A stretch of 64,000 nucleotides of DNA, taken from Nomia melanderi (lineage: Eukaryota > Arthropoda > Insecta > Hymenoptera > Halictidae). Positions 59,801 to 64,000 of the stretch are shown here, piece by piece. The position numbers and the translations under genes are program-made. How positions within the stretch are numbered: the stretch's first letter is position 1; each line of letters opens with the position of its first letter. Location of the stretch: NCBI RefSeq assembly GCF_051020985.1, contig NC_135000.1:868001-932000 (forward strand), in the 5' to 3' direction. Below the pieces are notes generated by a model. It saw only the letters and a list, made by a program, of their open reading frames with translations. It was not told the DNA's origin and made no database searches.

Positions 59801-62643
59801 AAGGGATTCTAGTATTCAGCGCTTAGCGTTGCTGAAGCTCGTTGATTCAAGAGCAAACGTGGGATTTAGGCAACATCGATCTTTATCATTGTTAGAATTA
59901 TTTATACAGAGCAGTGGTGCAAAATATGCTCATAATTTGATAGCTCACACAAATTTAGATGCGACTACTTTAATACCATGGCATTACGGAATGTTGACAC
60001 ACATCACGCTTATCGCACAACTGGTGTATCCTTTTACAAATATTATTAAGTCGTGTAATGAAAAGGAAACCTTATGTGATGTTCTAAAAGACGTTTATTC
60101 AATCAAAATATGCTCTATTCGATTCAATACACTTCTGTTAACGTGTTTTTAATGCATATATTCCTTATTTGGGAAATTCTGAATGTTTAGAATTAATCAA
60201 TTTTAAAGATATCGTTATAAACTACATTACAGATTCATCAAGCGGCTCATTTTGCAAAAAAACTACCGAAATGAAATTTTGCAAATCAACGCTGCACTGT
60301 TTTTTCATTCACAGTATTGTCCCCAAATGCTTTGTTTATATTTTGAGCGGTTTTTGCAGCATTATTTCCAAGTTTGAATTCATATAAGAAACTTACATGA
60401 ATGTTTTAAAAAAATGATGTAAGAAGTAGTTATTATGCACAATTCGGAAAAAATTGTTTGCAAAGAGTTACTCTAACAATCGACAATGAAACTGTTTAAG
60501 AGATTGTATGAAAAACTGAGGAATAACGACATCAAAAATAGAAATGTTTACGAGTAAGAAATATTCGACATCTCATATTACAGGACCTAATATATGTATT
60601 GCCTATTACGTATATATTATACTATTTCTCTCCACAAATAATGAATTATTTCCTTAATTAAACTTTTCAACAGATGGCCAAGGTCGGGCAATTTTATTTT
60701 TCCAGAATGGCTTTTATCCAGTTGTCAATTTTTGCTCGTACAAGAGTATGTCAGACTTCTGAACACATGGTGTGAATGGAATAGCGCGTCGAGAAAATTT
60801 ATATTGGCGGTCGCGTTGTTGGAAATGGGAGAAGCACATAAAGCTTGCGATCATTTCCTTCGAGCATCTGGAGGAATTTTAACCGATGAATTCTTGGCTG
60901 ACACTTTACTCGAGACCAGTGTATTATCAGAAAATAATTCTTTAATTCAGTATTATTTAAAAGTCATTAAACTTTTCGAAGAGCATACTGCTGCCGATTG
61001 TATTATAGAACTTGCCGAAACAGCTATACTAATGGCTGATAAAGATGATCCCAATTTACCAACGCTTCATTCTATAGTGTTCACTCAACATTTGAACTTG
61101 GGTCATCATACCAAGGCGTACAATTGTTTAAACTCAAATCCAGATGCTGCACGTAAAGTGGACTGTTTAAGACAGCTAGTAGTAACTCTGTTTGAGAGAC
61201 GAAAACTTATAGACTTAATTTCATTTCCATATGTGGATATGTACGAAGACCTCGAAAGAATTGTAGAAGGTAGAGCCAGAAGTGTGGATCTCATGGAGAA
61301 TAACTACTATAATTTCTTATATAGTTTTCACATAAACAAGGGTAACATGCGTAAAGGTAAGATTTTAAATAAATACCTTAATTACTTATTACATAATAAA
61401 TCAATGACTAAAAATTTGTAATGCAACAGTTAATTCATTTCTTTCTTTCAGCTGCTTCTGTCATGTATGAGCAAGCTATGCGTTTAAGTCAAGAATCACA
61501 ATCTGTTCCAATTGTATCGAGGCAAGCTCAATGTTTATTAGCATGCATTAATGCGTTATACCTTGTATCCGATAAGTACAGGTGGATAGTTAGACCTGTA
61601 ATAGATCATAACTTTCCGGAAAAATTGAATCATTTTGATCGACAATCGAGAGGGAATATCACCAACGAGGATATTTTATCTTATAAAATAAAAAGACAAA
61701 TAGAAGTTCTTGAATTGGACGATATTAAGAAAGAATACTACGTAGTGGATGCCAGATTAAAAATATCGAAAATTAATTCAGATTTACAGATCGTTGCACA
61801 TGCTGACCCTTCGGAACTTATTATTATATTATCAACCATTGGTTTATATACAACAGCATTACATTTGTGCGACGAATTTAAAATTAATAAAAGTTCTGTA
61901 CTTGAAAGCCTGACTTCTCAGTGCATTCGACTTCTTCAATTAAGTCGAAGGGAAGATTCAAATACCTGGGATTGGTTAATACAAAATGATATATTTGATA
62001 TTGGTCTCTCAAATACGAACAGTACAAATACTGCTTGGAGGTTATTAGAATATCTAACGTTAAAGCATGAAAAAGATAGATGCAGCGAGTTGCATAAGGC
62101 AGTTTCTGGCAAGTTACTGAAGGAAGGGGCATTTATACCTCAGTGGTTGTTAATTTCATATAAAGTGAGTAATTCATAAACTGATAACTTTGTTTAGAAT
62201 TTAAAGTTAATATCTTCCACATTGCAGAAACGGAATGCTGCAGAACTCCTTCGTCTAATGCTGAATAGTGGAAGAATAATAGAAGCCAGTGATTTAGCGG
62301 TAGAATATATTAATGCAATCTTGGGAGATGGCAAAGAACATTTTGGCCTCGAAACATTCTTAACCTCTGTATCTCCAGCAGTTTGGTTGCCATTTAATAC
62401 ATTAGAAGTACTTTTACATGAATTAGAAGAAGCTAGTAAAGAAAACAGCATTTTCTCTGAGGTAATATATGAACTCTTTATGTTCGTAAATTATTATCTC
62501 ATAAAAATGAGAGACATATAAATAAAAAATATTTATCGCAGGCCTATCAAAAATTACTACAAGCATTAAATGTGTACGAGCAAAAAGTAACAAACGTGTC
62601 GAAAAATATGATCGAAATGAAATCAAGCATCAAGAATTGCTAA
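56868..62643 (+). CDS. Nup160: Nucleoporin Nup160 (Nup107-160 Y-complex)
   Basis: Scaffold subunit of the Y-complex of the nuclear pore, also at kinetochores. Ten exons join in frame: 56868-56952, 57258-57571, 57648-57771, 57834-58360, 58443-59731, 59804-60142, 60674-61356, 61452-62164, 62228-62461, 62542-62643, giving 1469 residues (human 1436). The N-terminal beta-propeller holds FRGRNSEAHVAMSL and FALCREGNIRMWSCNKAQCI. The helical C-terminal half is well conserved: VRLLNTWCEWN, KVDCLRQLVVTLFERRKLID, FPYVDMYEDL, VEGRARSVDLMENNYYNFLY and QIEVLELDDIKKEY, then AAELLRLMLNSG and ending in a short helix. The one weak join is exon 6 to 7: donor AAC|GTGTTT at 60142 was chosen because it keeps phase, but the last 30 codons of exon 6 are poorly supported. 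Otherwise firm. Confidence 0.93.
57097..57134. repeat. (TA)n microsatellite in Nup160 intron 1
   Basis: A run of about 18 TA dinucleotides with one interruption (TATATATAATTATATATA...). Length is likely to vary between individuals. Confidence 0.8.
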
Positions 62644-62900
62644 CAGTGAGTAACATATTTTATTTTAAAATTTGCTTTCATTCAGACTAATATAGTAAAT
62701 ATTATATGTACATAAATCATGTTAGTCATTTGAGATAATTACCAAATGGAGTACTTTTACATATTATGAAAATTGAATATATGCCTAAATGTATAATCGT
62801 ACATATATTTTGATGCAATAATTTTTATATTAGCTTTGGTCCACCATGTTTTCAACATACTAACAAATACTTTATCCTCTATTAGTAACATTAGACATTA
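62644..62900. other. 3' spacer between Nup160 and the convergent membrane protein gene
   Basis: 257 bp of AT-rich sequence separating the Nup160 stop codon from the stop codon of the - strand gene. Both 3' UTRs must fit here or overlap. Confidence 0.6.
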
Positions 62901-63713
62901 TTAAATATAAATTGAGGTTTGTTTGATTGATATTTGTATTCCAAATAAAATAAGTGCTCCAAGAATCGATATGATACTCGTTACGATTATGTGTGGACAT
63001 CTTTTGAATAAAACCTGAAATTATCGCGAGTTTAAATTTATATTTCCAAGAAAAATAATATTAAATTTTATCTAATATATTAAACATGATTATACGAGGA
63101 TTTTCAAACAAATTATTACCATTAAAAGAACTAGTAAGGCAAGAATGAAAGCTGCTCCAATAGGTAGTAAAAAAGGTGCTGCCCAATAATATCTCTGTAT
63201 TTCGGGATCTAAAAATAAGTATAACATTTTATCGTGACAACGGCACTACATCTGACCCTCGATTTACGCGGTAAATTAGTAACACCGAATAAAATGTACT
63301 TTTGTTTTCTGAAATGTCATTATTTTATCTTTTGTTTGGTTATGTGTAATAAATATCTATTTCTAAAACTTATATCGGCTTTTTTTTTCAATATTTTGTT
63401 TTCTCTTTTATTTATAGACTCTATTTACGCAATTTTAATTTTCGTAAACCGAATCCACGTGGAACGGATTTTCACGTAAATCGAGGATCAGGTATATGTA
63501 AAACAGAGAGGAACTTCACAAGAATACTGTACATTAAAAATAATTATTAGATCTATATTCCATTGCGAGTTATCTCACCATTATAAGATTTATACATTTC
63601 ATTTGTAGATAAAGGAATTCTTTTTGTAATGCTATTATTGGTTATAATTACAGAATCAAGGAAGCTTTGCGTGTCAAGCTTTGCAGATTGAACTCCATTT
63701 GTGAACCAGTCCC
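62901..63713 (-). CDS. Unidentified multi-pass membrane protein, C-terminal exons (gene continues beyond what could be traced)
   Basis: Three exons join in frame on the minus strand: 63713-63579, 63208-63120, 63014-62901, for 112 complete codons after a first split codon. Donor and acceptor consensus is good at each joint. The predicted end has GDWFTNGVQSAKLD, a probable N-glycosylation site in ITNNSIT, then DPEIQRYYWAAPF and two hydrophobic spans (LLPIGAAFILALLVLLMVLF, and IIVTSIISILGALILFGIQI), ending in a short basic tail. It is therefore likely an integral membrane protein with a lumenal or extracellular region before the last two spans. I do not recognise the family. Upstream exons should lie left of 63713 on the minus strand, that is at higher coordinates; none was resolved in 63714-64000. 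Confidence 0.65.
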
Positions 63714-64000
63714 CTATAATGTAAATATTTTGGTGTACTGTTCCAGTCTATCATTACTATTATGTGTATTCAAAACTTTTAACACAGATTTAATAAGAAA
63801 AGTAGATTTGATTTGTTGTAATCATTTTGTAATAGAAGTTTCTGATACCCAATTTTTCGAAAACTACATTTGTACAATTATTTTTAAACTAGAACAATGT
63901 TAATTCCTGTTTCGCATGTATCCAGCTTTATTAGGATACATATGGGGACAACGAATTACTAGGTGTATATCGTGAATTTATTATCGAATTAATTTTATTC
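63714..64000. other. Right edge of the window, probably intron of the unidentified membrane protein gene
   Basis: On the minus strand the frame at 63990-63900 reads VIRCPHMYPNKAGYMRN and looks protein-like, but no GT donor follows it before a stop codon. It is therefore not called as an exon. Nothing else stands out. Confidence 0.4.

Noticed and set aside
63234..63479. Hydrophobic + strand frame near the right edge
   Set aside because: It lies in an intron of the - strand membrane protein gene and is simply T-rich sequence read as Phe and Leu.
1..64000. CRISPR arrays, tRNA or rRNA genes, viral insertions
   Set aside because: No regularly spaced direct repeats, no cloverleaf with convincing A and B boxes, no rRNA core sequence and no viral protein domain was recognised. 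A covariance-model scan would be needed to exclude small RNAs.

Overview
The window looks like a piece of an AT-rich insect nuclear genome, most likely hymenopteran. Coding sequence is split by short GT-AG introns. Every confident protein is a conserved animal or insect family, one of them an insect-specific gustatory receptor. Intergenic and larger intronic stretches are packed with small DNA-transposon derivatives. The order was judged by eye; species cannot be fixed from sequence alone.

Layout. On the + strand, 1.9-10.4 kb holds an eight-exon SLC13/Indy-type sodium-dicarboxylate (citrate) transporter. At 11.7-12.3 kb on the - strand is a short PAGR1/PA1 homologue. A gene-poor, repeat-filled stretch (12.3-20.1 kb) follows. 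A Gr43a-like (fructose-receptor class) gustatory receptor lies on + at 20.1-26.3 kb; its first exon was not found. It converges on a large - strand myotubularin-related phosphatase of the MTMR3/MTMR4 type (27.1-36.6 kb). Hikeshi (-, 39.0-39.9 kb) and IMP4 (+, 40.9-41.8 kb) are divergent, and an HMGXB4-like HMG-box gene (+, 42.2-44.7 kb) follows. After an AT-rich gap come GLDC (glycine decarboxylase; -, 46.9-52.3 kb), RUVBL1/pontin (-, 52.9-54.5 kb) and an SLC35E3-like transporter (-, 55.2-56.4 kb). NUP160 (+, 56.9-62.6 kb) is divergent from SLC35E3. The right edge holds the 3' end of an unidentified - strand membrane protein gene.

The genes do not form one pathway. Most of 38-63 kb is housekeeping: Hsp70 nuclear import, rRNA processing, chromatin, mitochondrial glycine cleavage, AAA+ remodelling and the nuclear pore. 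The transporter and the gustatory receptor are the metabolic and sensory genes. Splice phases were followed by hand for every gene, and all complete models stay in frame with lengths close to their families.

The striking non-genic content is a community of 200-260 bp palindrome-ended elements bounded by TTAA. At least ten families differ in terminal sequence, and many are inserted into one another or abut over a shared TTAA, as expected for piggyBac-type non-autonomous elements. There are also several long fold-back (inverted-arm) elements, a Tc1/mariner-like transposase remnant and a hAT transposase fragment. They account for most of the length of the large introns of the receptor and phosphatase genes. 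No CRISPR array, tRNA, rRNA or clearly new gene system was found.
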